64,000 nucleotides of DNA from an uncultured Acetatifactor sp. (GTDB taxonomy: Bacteria > Bacillota > Clostridia > Lachnospirales > Lachnospiraceae), in the NCBI GenBank assembly GCA_934426825.1, contig CAKRYI010000003.1, positions 79,556 through 143,555 on the forward strand, written 5' to 3'. The translations under genes and the position numbers were made by a program. Positions 1 to 8,912 of the stretch are shown piece by piece; the first letter of the stretch is position 1, and every line of letters begins with the position of its first letter. The notes beneath the pieces are model-generated. The model did no database searches, was not told where the DNA came from, and worked only from the letters and a program-made list of their open reading frames with translations.

Positions 1-575
1 AGGGTCAGAAAGCCTTTGAGGACTATTTTTACCGACCGGATGAACGGAACGGACTGACAGGGCGGGGGAGAGAGTTTGTTGCCCGGATGGAAGAACTGGG
101 AATGATTGTGGACGTGTCCCATTTGTCCGACAAGGGTTTTTATGATGTGGCTGAGTGTGCTGCAAAGCCTTTTGTGGCAAGCCATTCCAATGCCAGAGAG
201 GTGTGCCGCAGTGCACGCAATCTTTCGGATGAAATGATTCGTATGCTGGCACAGCGGGGCGGCTGCATGGGGCTGAATTACTGCGCGGACTTTCTGACGG
301 AGCCGGACGTTTCGCAGGAAAATCCCGGCACCATAGACGCTGTTGTGCAGCATGCAAAGCATATTACCAAGGTGGGCGGTATGGAAGTGCTGGGATTGGG
401 AAGTGATTTTGACGGCATTGACACGAACCGGGAACTGCCCGGAGCACAGAGCATGGAAAAACTTTGGGATGCCCTGCACAGGGCGGGGTTCACACAGGCA
501 CAGTTGGATGGCATTTTCGGGGGAAATGTACTGCGATTGTACCGCGAGACATTAAAAGGGAAGAGGCAGGAATAA
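1..575 (+). CDS. membrane dipeptidase, peptidase family M19 (5' end outside window)
   Basis: This is the C-terminal part of a zinc dipeptidase of the renal-dipeptidase (M19) family, which hydrolyses dipeptides including some with D-residues. The frame is open from base 3, so the start lies to the left of the window. Visible family motifs are VDVSHLSD, the metal-ligand stretch FVASHSNAR, RNLSDEMI, and GSDFDGID near the C-terminus. The protein ends with the usual LYRETLK-type helix. No signal peptide can be judged because the N-terminus is missing. The next operon starts 120 bp downstream. The substrate is unknown. Family assignment is firm from the motif order. Confidence 0.9.
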   Translation, partial: GQKAFEDYFYRPDERNGLTGRGREFVARMEELGMIVDVSHLSDKGFYDVAECAAKPFVASHSNAREVCRSARNLSDEMIRMLAQRGGCMGLNYCADFLTEPDVSQENPGTIDAVVQHAKHITKVGGMEVLGLGSDFDGIDTNRELPGAQSMEKLWDALHRAGFTQAQLDGIFGGNVLRLYRETLKGKRQE

Positions 576-695
576 GGAGCGCAGAGGGAACACGGACGGG
601 ATTTTTGTTGCGTGATGGTGCGGTAGATAGTAAGATAGAAATTGTGGAAAGGACATAATTCATCACAGATTTTAGGTTACAGGAGAGAAAAAACC

Positions 696-1460
696 ATGAT
701 ATGTCAGAATTGCGGTGCGGAGTACGAGGCAGACAGTTTGCGCTGCCCCTATTGCCATTCAGAGAACCGAAAGGCTGCGGAGCGTTTGAAGAAAGATATT
801 CTGAAAGGCTATGATAAGGAAGCGGAAGAGATGGTACAGAGTGTGCCAAAGAAGGCAGTGAAGAAATGGACCAAATATGTGGCAATCGGTCTGGGTGCCG
901 TATTGGCGCTGGGAGCGGTGATTGCGCTGGTGTCGGTGATTGCTGCGGGAGTGTCCGGAAAAGCGGATTATCGGAAAAGCCGGAAAGCATATGCAAAACT
1001 GGAGGAGTATTACAGCACTGAGGATTGGAGCAATATGCGGGATTATCTGCGCCGTAAGTCATTGTACGGGAGCAAGTATGACAAATACTGGCAGGTGGTG
1101 GATGCGGACAGCCGTCTGGCGAATTTTGAAGAAGAAGTGCAGGAAATCCGGAAAATTTATGCAGAGACCGAATTTAGCGAAGCACAGAAAGAGAACCTTG
1201 CCAATTCATGGGGAGAAAGTGCAGTCAAAAGTGCAAACGCATTGTTGGAAATGACAAAGGAACAAATAGAGGACATGGCAGTTACCGGAAACGAAAAGAT
1301 ATTGCAGCGGTACTATGATGAGGGCAGGCAATATTTGGAAGAACTGGGATTTACGCCGGAGGAGATTGACAGTCTGGCGGATGCAGAGCCGGATGAGGAA
1401 ATGTTGAAGGAACGGCTGCTGGAACTGTTGCGTGCGGAAACGGAGGAAGAGGCAAGATGA
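696..1460 (+). CDS. zinc-ribbon, single-pass membrane protein of unknown function
   Basis: This is a 254-residue protein that starts with a CxxC...CxxC zinc ribbon (Cys3, 6, 17, 20), followed by a basic stretch and one strong transmembrane helix at about residues 62-88. A long, charged, helical extracytoplasmic region with many Glu and Lys follows. An upstream in-frame start at 642 exists, but the ATG at 696 is preceded by AGGAGAG at 681-687 and begins exactly at the zinc ribbon, so it is preferred. The stop overlaps the next start (ATGA at 1457-1460), giving translational coupling with the second zinc-ribbon protein. No enzymatic motif is recognised. It could be a sensor or a scaffold that links cytoplasm and envelope; that is inference. 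Confidence 0.8.
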   Translation: MICQNCGAEYEADSLRCPYCHSENRKAAERLKKDILKGYDKEAEEMVQSVPKKAVKKWTKYVAIGLGAVLALGAVIALVSVIAAGVSGKADYRKSRKAYAKLEEYYSTEDWSNMRDYLRRKSLYGSKYDKYWQVVDADSRLANFEEEVQEIRKIYAETEFSEAQKENLANSWGESAVKSANALLEMTKEQIEDMAVTGNEKILQRYYDEGRQYLEELGFTPEEIDSLADAEPDEEMLKERLLELLRAETEEEAR

Positions 1461-2125
1461 AATGTCCTTATTGCGGAGGTGAGGTGCCTTCCCAAAGTAC
1501 AAAGTGTCCCTATTGCGGCATGGAGAATCCGGAAGGGGTAGCTTTTCAGGAAGAGGTACAGAGGAAAATCGAACGAAACCGGCTGCTCAGGCCCTTTTTG
1601 CTAAAACAGAAAAAACCGGAACTGGTGCAGAAAATGCTGACGCGTATTCTTTTACTGGTGACGGTGTTTAATGTTCTTCTGATTATGGGAAGTTTTGGAC
1701 TGTATTACTGGTCTTACAGCGCAAACAGCGAGGATAAGGAGCCGGCGCCGGGAAGCCGTGCGACACATTTTAGGGAAAACTATTATGACGCAAATAATTT
1801 TTGGCAGTTGGAATTTTACACGGATGTCGATACTCTGGTGACACTCCGGGAAAGCAGACAGGAGATTTCCTATGCCTGCATAAGCAGCGTGGTATACAGT
1901 GCGTATTCCATGATGCGGGAAGCGGACTTAGCGGGGACAGAGGAAAAGGCAAAGACGGAGGAGTTCTGTCGGGTCTTTTTCGGAGAATATCTGGGACTGA
2001 ACGAACAGGAAATGGAGTTTTTGCAGCCGGGTGACGATGGAAAGTATGCCTACTCACAGGAAGAGAATCTGATGGAACGGGCAATACAGGCAATCAGTGA
2101 AAAAACGGTGGAGGAGCAGCTATGA
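1457..2125 (+). CDS. second zinc-ribbon membrane protein of the same operon
   Basis: This is a 222-residue protein with an N-terminal CPYCGGE...CPYCGME double CxxC ribbon (residues 3-6 and 17-20). A basic amphipathic segment and one transmembrane helix at about residues 58-82 follow, and the C-terminal domain is predicted to lie outside. Its architecture copies that of its upstream neighbour, but the extracytoplasmic part is unrelated by eye. It overlaps both neighbours by the ATGA arrangement (1457-1460 and 2122-2125), so the three genes are almost certainly one translationally coupled unit. The function is not recognised. Confidence 0.8.
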   Translation: MKCPYCGGEVPSQSTKCPYCGMENPEGVAFQEEVQRKIERNRLLRPFLLKQKKPELVQKMLTRILLLVTVFNVLLIMGSFGLYYWSYSANSEDKEPAPGSRATHFRENYYDANNFWQLEFYTDVDTLVTLRESRQEISYACISSVVYSAYSMMREADLAGTEEKAKTEEFCRVFFGEYLGLNEQEMEFLQPGDDGKYAYSQEENLMERAIQAISEKTVEEQL

Positions 2126-2592
2126 AAGTAATTGTTTTTGTGATAGCGCTTGCGGTAATGTTTTATGTGAAGTGGTTCTCCAAGTGGGACAGTTATAAGA
2201 AGATAGCCTTTAAGTCGGTGTTTGTGTATCTTTCGCTTGGTGTTTCCCTGATAGCATTGATTATTTTTGTGCAGACGGTTTTGCAGGTGTATGAGGAACA
2301 GAAGTTTAACACGCTGGCACACCGGCTGGAACTTGCGCAGGGAGATGCAGGCCGCGGAGATTACAGTTCCCTTTTGGAAGATTTGAGCTGGCATAACGAC
2401 TATGAGCCGGACTTTGATTATCTCTGGGAAAGAGTGGAAATGTACGAGTGCATGAACCGCTATTTCATTTATGGAAGGACGCAGGAAGATGCAAAACAGC
2501 TGCAAACCCTGTGCCAAAATCCGGATTTTGAGGAAAATCAGCCTTATGGAGAGCATTTCCTGAAAATGGCAGGATTGTCGGAACAGCCATAA
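2122..2592 (+). CDS. small two-helix membrane protein, unknown function
   Basis: This 156-residue protein has two hydrophobic segments at about residues 2-17 and 33-55, followed by a soluble, acidic, helical tail. It lacks the zinc ribbon of the two genes before it. The start is set by the ATGA overlap with the upstream stop and by GGAGGAG just upstream. It is the third member of the coupled operon. The tail (EQKFNTLAHRLELAQGD and onward) resembles the helical extracytoplasmic part of the first protein in composition only. Function unknown. Confidence 0.75.
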   Translation: MKVIVFVIALAVMFYVKWFSKWDSYKKIAFKSVFVYLSLGVSLIALIIFVQTVLQVYEEQKFNTLAHRLELAQGDAGRGDYSSLLEDLSWHNDYEPDFDYLWERVEMYECMNRYFIYGRTQEDAKQLQTLCQNPDFEENQPYGEHFLKMAGLSEQP

Positions 2593-2594
2593 GG

Positions 2595-2680
2595 AAGCTG
2601 TCTGACCGAGCATCCGAACAACGGAGAGATGTTCGGCGAAGTGCAAGAATGGCAGAAAGCTGTCTGACCAAGCATCCGAA
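2595..2680 (+). repeat. 24-bp direct repeat, two copies 62 bp apart
   Basis: The segment AAGCTGTCTGACCGAGCATC plus CGAA occurs at 2595-2618 and again at 2657-2680 with one base changed (G to A). The repeat lies in the non-coding gap between the zinc-ribbon operon and degV. A weaker third echo (CAGAGTATCCGGGCATCGGA) follows near 2700. There is no hairpin or T-tract, so it does not look like a terminator. Confidence 0.6.
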
Positions 2681-2801
2681 TAGTAGAGTGTCGTCCGGCA
2701 GAGTATCCGGGCATCGGAAAGTCGCCTTGTGTAGCACAATAATTAGAAGAATAACAAGTAGTTATCAAAACTACTTTGTGGAATATATACATGAAAACAT
2801 A

Positions 2802-2830
2802 TTGCTTTTTAGACTAAAACATGGTATCCT
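2802..2830 (+). promoter_or_regulatory. sigma-A-type promoter for the DegV gene
   Basis: The -35 element TTGCTT (2802-2807), a 17-bp spacer and the -10 element TATCCT (2825-2830) place a transcription start near 2837, about 30 bp before the DegV start codon. Confidence 0.55.
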
Positions 2831-2866
2831 TTTCTCTGCAGTAATGTATGAAAGGTGTAGTTATTT

Positions 2867-3772
2867 ATGAGAGAAGCATATCATATTATCAGTGACGGCT
2901 CCTGCGATTTATCACCGGAGTTTGCCGAAGAACAGAATGTTACCATAGTTCCTTTTTACGTGTCTTTTGATGAGGAACATTACGAAAAAGAAAATGTAGA
3001 TGTGAGTGTCCGTGATTTTTATCAGAGGATGGTGGATAAAAAGGGTGTGTACCCGAAATCTTCCATGCCGTCGGTACAGGATTACGTGGACGCTTTCAAG
3101 CCGTTTGCGGAGACCGGGGTTCCGGTTATCTGTATCTGTATTACTACCAAATTCAGCGGTTCCATGCAGTCCGCACTGAATGCAAAGCAGATGATTTTAG
3201 AGGATTATCCTAAGGCGCAGATTACGGTGATTGATGCCACCGTCAACACGGTTTTGCAGGGTATTTATGTTTTGGAAGCTGTGAGAATGAGAGACAGCGG
3301 AGCCGGCTATGAGGAGTCTGTAAAACGGCTGGAGGAGATAAAAAGCAGCGGACGTATCTTTTTTACCGTGGGCGATATGGAGTATTTACAGCACGGCGGC
3401 AGAATCGGAAAGGTTGCGGGAGTGGCAGGAAGCCTCTTGGGAATCCGCCCGATTATCACGCTGAAACAGGGAGAAATTTTCCCCTCCGGAATCGGCAGAA
3501 GCCGTAAAAAGACAGTGGAGAAAACAATTGACCTGTTGGTGAAATATTTAAAAGAGGACAATAAGGACATCAGCCGTTACAGCTTTGCGGTCGGCTACGG
3601 TTACGATTATGAGGAAGGCGTACAGTACCGTGACAGAACGATTGAGGTGTTGAAAGAGAACGGATATGAGCTTACGCCAAAGCAGCTTCCCCTCAGACAG
3701 ATAGGAGCTGCCATAGGCGTACACACAGGCCCTTATCCTTTGGGATTAGGCGTTATGGAGAAGAGCCTGTAA
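2867..3772 (+). CDS. DegV family fatty-acid-binding protein
   Basis: This 301-residue protein matches the DegV (FakB-like) family, which binds a fatty acid and presents it to the FakA kinase domain. Visible motifs are SDGSCDLSPEF at the N-terminus, the fatty-acid head-group loop TTKFSGSMQSAL (about residues 99-110), MEYLQHGGRIGK, and the C-terminal GVHTGPYPLGLGV. Length is typical. The ribosome site is a modest AAAGGTG. Its 3' end overlaps the convergent HAD gene by 27 bp, so read-through transcripts of the two genes would be antisense to each other. No FakA partner gene is adjacent. The ligand is not deducible. Confidence 0.92.
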   Translation: MREAYHIISDGSCDLSPEFAEEQNVTIVPFYVSFDEEHYEKENVDVSVRDFYQRMVDKKGVYPKSSMPSVQDYVDAFKPFAETGVPVICICITTKFSGSMQSALNAKQMILEDYPKAQITVIDATVNTVLQGIYVLEAVRMRDSGAGYEESVKRLEEIKSSGRIFFTVGDMEYLQHGGRIGKVAGVAGSLLGIRPIITLKQGEIFPSGIGRSRKKTVEKTIDLLVKYLKEDNKDISRYSFAVGYGYDYEEGVQYRDRTIEVLKENGYELTPKQLPLRQIGAAIGVHTGPYPLGLGVMEKSL

Positions 3773-4543
3773 TAATTCATTGACATTTTCAAAAGCATAG
3801 GTGGGAGGATAGGGGGTATCCTTTAAATCCTCCGGCTTTGCCTCCCCGGTGAAGAGAACGCAAGTATCCACACCGCCGTTTATGCCGCAGGCAATGTCGG
3901 TGTAGAGACGGTCGCCGACCACAAGGGTTTCCTCCTTGGAGAAACCGGACAGCGCAAGGCAGAGATTTACCACCTCTTTGCTGGGTTTTCCCAAATACGT
4001 CGGTGTCTTGTCCGTGGTCTCGGTGAGCATATTGCAGATGGCGCCGCAGTCCGGAATGAATCCAAAGTCAATGGGACAGCGCAGGTCGGGATTGGTACCG
4101 TAAAACGGAACATCCGTGGTCAAAAGCGCTTTGCACGCCTCGGACAGTTTGGCGTAGCTTAATTCGCTGTCGTAGGCAGCGACAATACAATCAATATCTT
4201 TTTCGGCGGTTTCCGTGATGCGGAGACCGTTTTTTCGTAATTCGGAAAGGAAGGACTGTGTGCCCAGCACATATATTTTTTTATCCGCATAATGCTCCTT
4301 GAGAAAACGGATAGTCATGTAGCCGGAGGTGATAAACTGATCCTCGGTGGAGTCCAGTCCAAAGGCTTCCTTAAATTTTTTGACATAATCCGCACCGCTT
4401 TTGGTGGAATTGTTTGTGATAAAATATGCTTTTCCGCCAATTTGGTCAATGTAATCAAGCAGTTTGGCACTGCCGTCGTATAAAGTGTCTCCGACGGCGA
4501 GGGTGCCGTCTATATCAAACAGAAATAATTTCTTCTTTGTCAT
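3746..4543 (-). CDS. HAD-superfamily phosphatase, class IIA (NagD-like)
   Basis: This 265-residue protein is a HAD hydrolase of the NagD/p-nitrophenylphosphatase type. Motif I is LFDIDGTLAVGD (catalytic Asp9 and Asp11), motif II is FITNNSTKSG, and motifs III/IV appear as LGKPSKEV and VGDRLYTDIACGINGG. The cap between motifs II and III marks class IIA. These enzymes dephosphorylate small phosphorylated metabolites; the exact substrate cannot be told from sequence. GGAGG precedes the ATG. Transcription runs towards degV, with overlapping 3' ends. Confidence 0.9.
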   Translation of the reverse strand: MTKKKLFLFDIDGTLAVGDTLYDGSAKLLDYIDQIGGKAYFITNNSTKSGADYVKKFKEAFGLDSTEDQFITSGYMTIRFLKEHYADKKIYVLGTQSFLSELRKNGLRITETAEKDIDCIVAAYDSELSYAKLSEACKALLTTDVPFYGTNPDLRCPIDFGFIPDCGAICNMLTETTDKTPTYLGKPSKEVVNLCLALSGFSKEETLVVGDRLYTDIACGINGGVDTCVLFTGEAKPEDLKDTPYPPTYAFENVNELLQALLHNA

Positions 4544-4625
4544 GAAAATCCTCCGCAGATGGTATTCTAATTTATTATGGACGGTTCGTAAAAGTTCATT
4601 CCCTTCGGGAAAGAAACTGCTACAA

Positions 4626-4634
4626 ATTATAACA
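4626..4634 (-). promoter_or_regulatory. extended -10 promoter for the HAD phosphatase
   Basis: On the minus strand TGTTATAAT is a perfect extended -10 element (TGn + TATAAT) about 85 bp before the start codon. No convincing -35 element is visible, as is common for extended -10 promoters. Confidence 0.45.
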
Positions 4635-4672
4635 CAGAGGCGGGAATTTTACTAGCTTCCGTTATTTATTCA

Positions 4673-4681
4673 TGCTACAAT
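4673..4681 (+). promoter_or_regulatory. extended -10 promoter for exonuclease III
   Basis: TGCTACAAT (TGn + TACAAT) lies about 55 bp before the start codon of the exonuclease gene. The -35 region is weak. It stands back to back with the HAD promoter. Confidence 0.4.
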
Positions 4682-4736
4682 CAGTTCTATAGGGAATACG
4701 AATGACAGATATTAAAGTCGGAAGAAGGGAGATACA

Positions 4737-5489
4737 ATGAAACTCATATCATGGAATGTAAACGGGCTGAGGGCATGCCTGCAAAAAGGTTTTCTGGATT
4801 TCTTTAAAGAGGCGGACGCGGATATTTTCTGCCTGCAGGAGACAAAATTGCAGGAGGGGCAGCACGATCTGGAGCTTCCGGGGTATTATCAATACTGGAA
4901 TTACGCACAGAAAAAAGGATATTCGGGGACGGCACTTTTTACAAAGAAAAAGCCCCTTAGCGTGACCTACGGCATTGGCATAGAGGAACATGATACGGAA
5001 GGCCGGGTTATCACGGCGGAATTTGAAGATTTCTATGTTGTGACCGTGTACACGCCCAATTCCCAGAGAGAACTGGCAAGGCTTGACTACCGCATGCGCT
5101 GGGAGCGGGATTTTTTGGAATATATCAAGAACCTGAATGCCAAAAAGAACGTGATTTTCTGCGGGGATTTGAATGTGGCGCATGAGGAAATCGACCTTAA
5201 AAATCCCAAGACAAACCATAAAAATGCGGGCTTTACCGATGAGGAAAGAGCGTGCTTTTCCAAAATATTGGACAGAGGTTTTATTGATACCTTCCGCTAT
5301 TTTTATCCGGATTTGGAGGGGGTATATTCCTGGTGGTCCTATATGTTTCAGGCGAGGGCAAAAAATGCGGGGTGGCGCATTGATTACTTTGTAGTGTCAG
5401 AGGCGTTGAAAGAACGGCTTTCGGACGCCAAAATCCACACGGAGGTGACAGGTTCTGACCACTGTCCGGTAGAACTGGACTTGAACTAG
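4737..5489 (+). CDS. xth: exodeoxyribonuclease III / AP endonuclease
   Basis: This 250-residue enzyme of the Mg-dependent ExoIII/EEP family incises DNA at abasic sites and removes 3' blocking groups in base-excision repair. Visible motifs are KLISWNVNGLRACLQKG, the metal-binding CLQETKLQ, VYTPNSQ, the active-site FCGDLNVAHEEID, RIDYFVVS, and the C-terminal TGSDHCPVELDL with the catalytic His. Length is normal for the family. It lies 23 bp before addB, so the DNA-repair genes may be co-transcribed. Confidence 0.95.
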   Translation: MKLISWNVNGLRACLQKGFLDFFKEADADIFCLQETKLQEGQHDLELPGYYQYWNYAQKKGYSGTALFTKKKPLSVTYGIGIEEHDTEGRVITAEFEDFYVVTVYTPNSQRELARLDYRMRWERDFLEYIKNLNAKKNVIFCGDLNVAHEEIDLKNPKTNHKNAGFTDEERACFSKILDRGFIDTFRYFYPDLEGVYSWWSYMFQARAKNAGWRIDYFVVSEALKERLSDAKIHTEVTGSDHCPVELDLN

Positions 5490-5512
5490 AGAAAGAGAAT
5501 CAGGGGTAGCAT

Positions 5513-8500
5513 ATGAGTCTACGATTTTATTTTGGCGCGTCAGGGGCGGGCAAGAGCAGACAGCTTTATGAAGAAATCATAAGTCGTTCCATGGAAAATC
5601 CGAAGCAGAACTTTTTTGTCATTGTGCCGGATCAGTTTACCATGCAGACGCAGAAGGATTTGGTGACTCTCCACAAGAGGGGGGGCATTATGAATATTGA
5701 CGTGCTCAGCTTTGGAAGACTGAGCCACCGCATTTTGGAAGAGGTGGGAAGCAGACAGATTCCGGTACTGGACGACACGGGAAAAAGTCTGGTGTTGCAA
5801 AAGGTGGCGGCAGGACTGAAAGAACAACTGCCCACGCTGGGCAGCTTATTACACAAACAGGGATATATCCATGAGGTGAAAAGTGCCATATCGGAATTTA
5901 TGCAGTACGGAATCGGCACAGAGGATGTGGAAAAGCTGATTCAATTTGCCACAAAACGCGGTGCGCTGGTGCAGAAGCTGACCGATTTGGAGACCTTATA
6001 TAAAGGTTTTATGGAATATATTCAGGACAAGTTTATCACCACGGAGGAGACGCTGGACGTGGTGCGGGCCTCTCTGTCCAAATCCAGACTTTTGCCGGGC
6101 AGTGTGGTGGTATTTGACGGATTTACCGGCTTTACGCCCATACAGAACCGGCTGATACAGGAGCTGATGACAGTCTGTGAGGAAACGATTGTGACCGTGA
6201 CGCTGGGGGAGGGCGAGGATCCTTACCGGCAGGACGGGGAACAGAAATTGTTTCATTTGAGTAAAAAGACGGTGGCGGACTTGTGCAGACTGGCGAAGGA
6301 GGCAAAGGTAGAGCGGGGGGAGGATGCAGTGATTTGCCACGGCAGTGCCCACCGTTTCATCCATGCGCCTGCATTACAGCATTTAGAGCATAATCTCTTC
6401 CGCTATGTCTGGGAGCCCTATGGTGAAGAACAACAGGAAATCCATATGTTTGAGGCGGTGACGCCCGCGGATGAGGTGCACCAGACCGGACTTGCAATCG
6501 GGGAACTGATAAGGAGCGGACTTGCCTACAGGGATATTGCGGTGATTTCGGGGGATTTGGAATCCTATGCGCCCTATGTGGAATCGGAGTTTGCCCAGCT
6601 GGGAATCCCCTGTTTTATCGACCACACAAGGGGAATGGTGTTAAACCCCATGATAGAGTCCGTAAAAAGTGCGCTGGAACTGTATTTAAAAGATTTTTCC
6701 TATGAGTCCGTATTTCACTATCTGAGGAGCGGACTTTCCGATATTCCGGTGGAGGCAGTGGATGAACTGGAAAATTACGTGATTCAGACCGGAATACGCG
6801 GATACCGGAAATGGAGCAGACTGTTCACCCACAAAACGGCTGCCATGGGGGAGAACGAGGAGGCGTTAAACCGCCTGAATGTGGTAAGGGAGCAGTTCTT
6901 AACTCAGGTGGAAATGCTTCACGGGGAGAAAAAGGACAGCACTGCTTCCTATGTGGAGCGGCTCTACGACTTTCTGGTGGAAAATAAGGTGCAGCAGAAG
7001 CTGACGGACTACGAAGCCATGTTTGAGAGTAAGGGAGATTTGGCAAAGGCGAGGGAGTATGCCCAGATTTACCGTCTGGTCATGGATTTGCTGAATCAGA
7101 TATACAGTCTGCTGGGGGAGGAGACCATTTCCCTGCAGGAATTTTCCGATATTTTAGAAGCCGGATTCGGAGAAATCCAGGTAGGCACCATTCCCCAGAA
7201 TGTGGACCGTGTGCTGGTGGGAGATATGGAGAGAACCCGTTTAAAACAGGTGAAGGTGCTGTTTTTTATGGGGGTCAATGACGGAAACATTCCGAAAAGT
7301 GCGTCCAAGGGAGGCATTATTTCCGATATGGACAGAGAATTTTTACAGGAGTCGGAGCTGGAACTGGCGCCGACGCCAAGGCAGAAGATGTATATCCAGA
7401 GATTTTACCTTTACCTGAATCTGACCAAGCCTTCGGAGCAGCTTTATTTGTCCTATTCCAAAATGAACAGAGAGGGAAAGAGTATCCGACCCTCCTATCT
7501 GATTGATATGGTGCGGAAAATGTTCCCTTCCCTGGCGGTGGAATATCCCCAGAACCGCAGTGCACTGGAGCAGATTGGAACTTACGGAGAGGGAACGCGG
7601 TTTTTGGCGGAGGAACTTCGGGAATATGCAGAAGGCGTGCTGGCGGAGGAGAAAAAGAGCGAATTTTTCACCCTGTATGAGGCGTATGAGGAGAAGGACG
7701 AAAGAAAACTGCTCACGGATGCGGCGTTTTCAAGGTATCGCGACAGCGCCCTGTCCAAGGCGGTGGCAAGGGCTGTTTACGGCAAAAATTTGGAAAACAG
7801 TGTGACAAGGTTAGAAACCTTTGCGTCCTGCGCTTACCGGCATTTCCTCCAGTATGGACTGACCTTGCGGGAGAGGGAAGAATTCGGATTTGAGACCGTG
7901 GATATGGGAAATGTATATCATGCTGTGTTGGAGATTTTTGCGGGAAAACTGACGGAGAATGGCTATACATGGTTTGATTTCCCGGAGGAATATGCGAAAG
8001 AGGCGGTGAAGGAAGCCCTTGAGACCTATGCGGCTACTTATGGGGATACCGTTCTGTACAGCAATGCCAGAAATGAATATGCCATTACCCGGATGTACCG
8101 GATACTTACAAGAACCGTGCTGACTTTGCAGAAGCAGCTGCAAAGAGGAACGTTCCGGCCCGAAAATTATGAGGTTTCCTTCCGCTTTGCCGAGGATTTG
8201 GAGAGCATTAACGTGGCATTGTCCGACAAGGAGCGTATGCACCTGCGCGGAAGAATCGACAGGGTGGATGTGGCGGAAACTGCGGATAAGGCATATGTCA
8301 AGGTAATCGACTATAAATCCGGAAACCGGCAGTTCGATTTGGCGGCGCTCTATTACGGATTGCAGCTTCAGCTTGTGGTTTATATGAATGCCGCTGTGGA
8401 GATGGAGGCAAAGCGGCACCCGGACAAGGAGGTTGTCCCGGCGGCAATGCTGTATTACCATATTGACGACCCCACGGTGGAGTCCGCCGTGGAACTGACG

Positions 8501-8911
8501 GATGAGGAAATCAATCAGCAGATATTGGGAAAACTGCGTATGACCGGAGTAGTCAATTCGGAACCGGACATTGTAGAGCGGCTGGACAGACTCATGCAGG
8601 ATAAATCGGATGTCATTCCGGTGGAAAAGAAGAAAGACGGCAGCTTTTCTGCCCGCTCCTCGGTGATGAGCAGGGAGGAATTGCAGATTGTGTCCGACTA
8701 TGTGGGTCATAAGGTCAAGAGTATCGGCAGGGAGATTTTAGACGGTACGATTTCCGTAAATCCTTTTGAAAAAGGACAGGACAATGCCTGCACTTTCTGC
8801 GCCTACAAAAAGGTGTGCGGCTTTGATGAAAAGATTCCGGGGTATGAGAAGAGGAATCTGCCGGAAACGGACAAAAACGAGATTCTGAAAAAGATGCAGG
8901 AGGAAAACTAG
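5513..8911 (+). CDS. addB: ATP-dependent helicase/nuclease subunit B
   Basis: This 1132-residue subunit of AddAB, the Firmicutes counterpart of RecBCD, processes double-strand breaks to recombinogenic 3' tails. The N-terminal P-loop is FGASGAGKSRQL. The C-terminal RecB-like nuclease domain carries GNVYHAVLEIF, RGRIDRVD and VKVIDYKSG. Four cysteines that would hold the structural 4Fe-4S cluster are all present: Cys773 (TFASCAYR) and Cys1093, 1096 and 1102 (ACTFCAYKKVCG). The helicase portion is the degenerate type expected for AddB. AGGGG sits before the ATG. The addA start is 1 bp past the stop, so the two subunits are made from one transcript. Confidence 0.97.
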   Translation: MSLRFYFGASGAGKSRQLYEEIISRSMENPKQNFFVIVPDQFTMQTQKDLVTLHKRGGIMNIDVLSFGRLSHRILEEVGSRQIPVLDDTGKSLVLQKVAAGLKEQLPTLGSLLHKQGYIHEVKSAISEFMQYGIGTEDVEKLIQFATKRGALVQKLTDLETLYKGFMEYIQDKFITTEETLDVVRASLSKSRLLPGSVVVFDGFTGFTPIQNRLIQELMTVCEETIVTVTLGEGEDPYRQDGEQKLFHLSKKTVADLCRLAKEAKVERGEDAVICHGSAHRFIHAPALQHLEHNLFRYVWEPYGEEQQEIHMFEAVTPADEVHQTGLAIGELIRSGLAYRDIAVISGDLESYAPYVESEFAQLGIPCFIDHTRGMVLNPMIESVKSALELYLKDFSYESVFHYLRSGLSDIPVEAVDELENYVIQTGIRGYRKWSRLFTHKTAAMGENEEALNRLNVVREQFLTQVEMLHGEKKDSTASYVERLYDFLVENKVQQKLTDYEAMFESKGDLAKAREYAQIYRLVMDLLNQIYSLLGEETISLQEFSDILEAGFGEIQVGTIPQNVDRVLVGDMERTRLKQVKVLFFMGVNDGNIPKSASKGGIISDMDREFLQESELELAPTPRQKMYIQRFYLYLNLTKPSEQLYLSYSKMNREGKSIRPSYLIDMVRKMFPSLAVEYPQNRSALEQIGTYGEGTRFLAEELREYAEGVLAEEKKSEFFTLYEAYEEKDERKLLTDAAFSRYRDSALSKAVARAVYGKNLENSVTRLETFASCAYRHFLQYGLTLREREEFGFETVDMGNVYHAVLEIFAGKLTENGYTWFDFPEEYAKEAVKEALETYAATYGDTVLYSNARNEYAITRMYRILTRTVLTLQKQLQRGTFRPENYEVSFRFAEDLESINVALSDKERMHLRGRIDRVDVAETADKAYVKVIDYKSGNRQFDLAALYYGLQLQLVVYMNAAVEMEAKRHPDKEVVPAAMLYYHIDDPTVESAVELTDEEINQQILGKLRMTGVVNSEPDIVERLDRLMQDKSDVIPVEKKKDGSFSARSSVMSREELQIVSDYVGHKVKSIGREILDGTISVNPFEKGQDNACTFCAYKKVCGFDEKIPGYEKRNLPETDKNEILKKMQEEN

Positions 8912-8912
8912 C

